Below are positions 6,361 through 6,603 of a stretch of 6,603 nucleotides of DNA, piece after piece. The notes under the pieces were generated by a model. It was not told where the DNA came from. It was given only the letters and a program-made list of their open reading frames with translations, and did no database searches. Origin of the DNA: Firmicutes bacterium UBA5449 (GTDB lineage Bacteria; Bacillota; SHA-98; UBA4971). How positions within the stretch are numbered: the stretch's first letter is position 1; every line of letters begins with the position of its first letter. The stretch is from NCBI GenBank assembly GCA_002424305.1, contig DIQZ01000088.1, positions 4,867-11,469 on the forward strand. The letters are read 5' to 3'. The position numbers and the translations under genes were made by a program.

Positions 6361-6580
6361 GACAATCCTTTTCGTCTAGGTCCCCCATATGAAAATAGCC
6401 ACGACTTCTGGCCTCGTTAGGTAATCTCACGAGAGACAAATTTCCCCATGCGTTAGCTCCAAATTTTTGACTGGCCTAGCAGGAATTCGAGACTAAAATA
6501 TCGAATTTCACTGTATTACTTTTTGTCCCACTCTTGTGTAGGAAATGAAGTTACAGTTAATGGGGAAAGATGAACGAATA
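6361..6580. other. 220-bp noncoding gap between two Wzz-type genes
   Basis: No convincing gene is visible. Reading past the fused gene's stop in the other two forward frames gives no tyrosine-rich remnant, so the missing kinase tail is not hidden by a simple frameshift here. An inverted repeat lies at 6484-6490 and 6501-6507. A TTGACT (6467-6472) and a TAAAAT (6494-6499) resemble promoter elements, but they are 21 bp apart. The final bases before 6581 (GGGGAAAG, 6562-6569) are a possible weak ribosome binding site. Confidence 0.5.
6484..6507 (+). repeat. AT-rich hairpin upstream of the next Wzz-type gene
   Basis: AATTCGA (6484-6490) and TCGAATT (6501-6507) are exact reverse complements around a 10-nt loop, extendable by one G-T pair (6483/6508). 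A short T-run (6530-6534) lies more than 20 bp beyond, too far for a standard intrinsic terminator. It might be a weak terminator, an operator or chance. Confidence 0.3.
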
Positions 6581-6603
6581 ATGGATCAAATGGATTATGA
6601 AAT
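6581..6603 (+). CDS. Start of a further Wzz-type (chain-length determinant) gene, partial
   Basis: The last 23 bases open a frame encoding MDQMDYE, which runs off the window. It nearly repeats the first residues of the fused Wzz protein at 4285 (MDQIDYE), and 20 of the 23 nucleotides are the same. The leader just upstream is also loosely similar (AATGGG and TAATGGATCA in both). GGGGAAAG (6562-6569) is a weak ribosome binding site 11 bp upstream. An ATG at 6570 is out of frame and stops after three codons. The remainder is not visible, so it is unknown whether this copy is adaptor-only or fused to a kinase. The match is short but closely parallels the neighbouring gene in sequence and position. 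Confidence 0.7.

Noticed and set aside
6355..6381. Frameshift hiding a tyrosine tail at the end of the fused gene
   Set aside because: The two alternative forward frames after 6355 reach stops quickly and contain no tyrosine codons, so a simple frameshift does not explain the missing tail.
6467..6499. TTGACT and TAAAAT as a sigma-70-type promoter before the last Wzz gene
   Set aside because: The spacer is 21 bp, outside the normal 16-18 bp range.
1..6603. CRISPR arrays, tRNA/rRNA genes, insertion sequences or transposases
   Set aside because: No regularly spaced repeats, RNA gene signatures, transposase motifs or long terminal inverted repeats were seen.

Overview
The window carries part of an exopolysaccharide/capsule export and regulation locus. 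All supported genes lie on the + strand. In order they are: the C-terminal end of a Wzz-type chain-length/co-polymerase protein (2-121); a stand-alone bacterial tyrosine (BY) kinase of the CpsD/CapB/YwqD type (156-887); a PHP-type tyrosine phosphatase of the CpsB/YwqE type (about 896-1729); a Wzi-like outer-membrane capsule-assembly beta-barrel (1726-3132); an OPX/Wza-family polysaccharide export protein with two SLBB domains (3333-4208); a fused Wzz plus BY-kinase-like protein (4285-6360); and the first codons of another Wzz-type protein running off the end (6581-6603).

The split kinase/adaptor layout and the PHP phosphatase are typical of Firmicutes, and the kinase sequence reads like Firmicutes CpsD. 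The Wzi-like barrel and OPX protein only make sense with an outer membrane. Together they suggest a diderm member of the Firmicutes (Negativicutes, Halanaerobiales and Limnochordia are examples), or another diderm that acquired Gram-positive-style regulation. The lineage is inference and I cannot name a species. Base composition is moderate, with no obvious difference between genes.

A likely working model: Wzz proteins in the inner membrane set chain length together with polymerisation. The active kinase autophosphorylates its tyrosine-rich tail, and the phosphatase reverses this. The OPX protein spans the periplasm, and the barrel acts at the outer membrane in export or surface attachment. 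Genes from the partial wzz to the Wzi-like gene are tightly packed, with gaps of 34 and about 8 bp and an ATGA overlap. A 200-bp gap with a hairpin and promoter-like elements then precedes the OPX gene. The fused gene follows after 76 bp containing two mutually exclusive hairpins. A 220-bp gap precedes the next wzz.

The most interesting point is the fused protein. Its kinase domain is about 62% identical (hand alignment) to the stand-alone kinase, but it has lost the Walker A lysine (Arg), one arginine of the EX2RX2R oligomerisation motif (Gly) and the whole tyrosine tail. It looks like a pseudokinase paralogue sitting beside an intact kinase.
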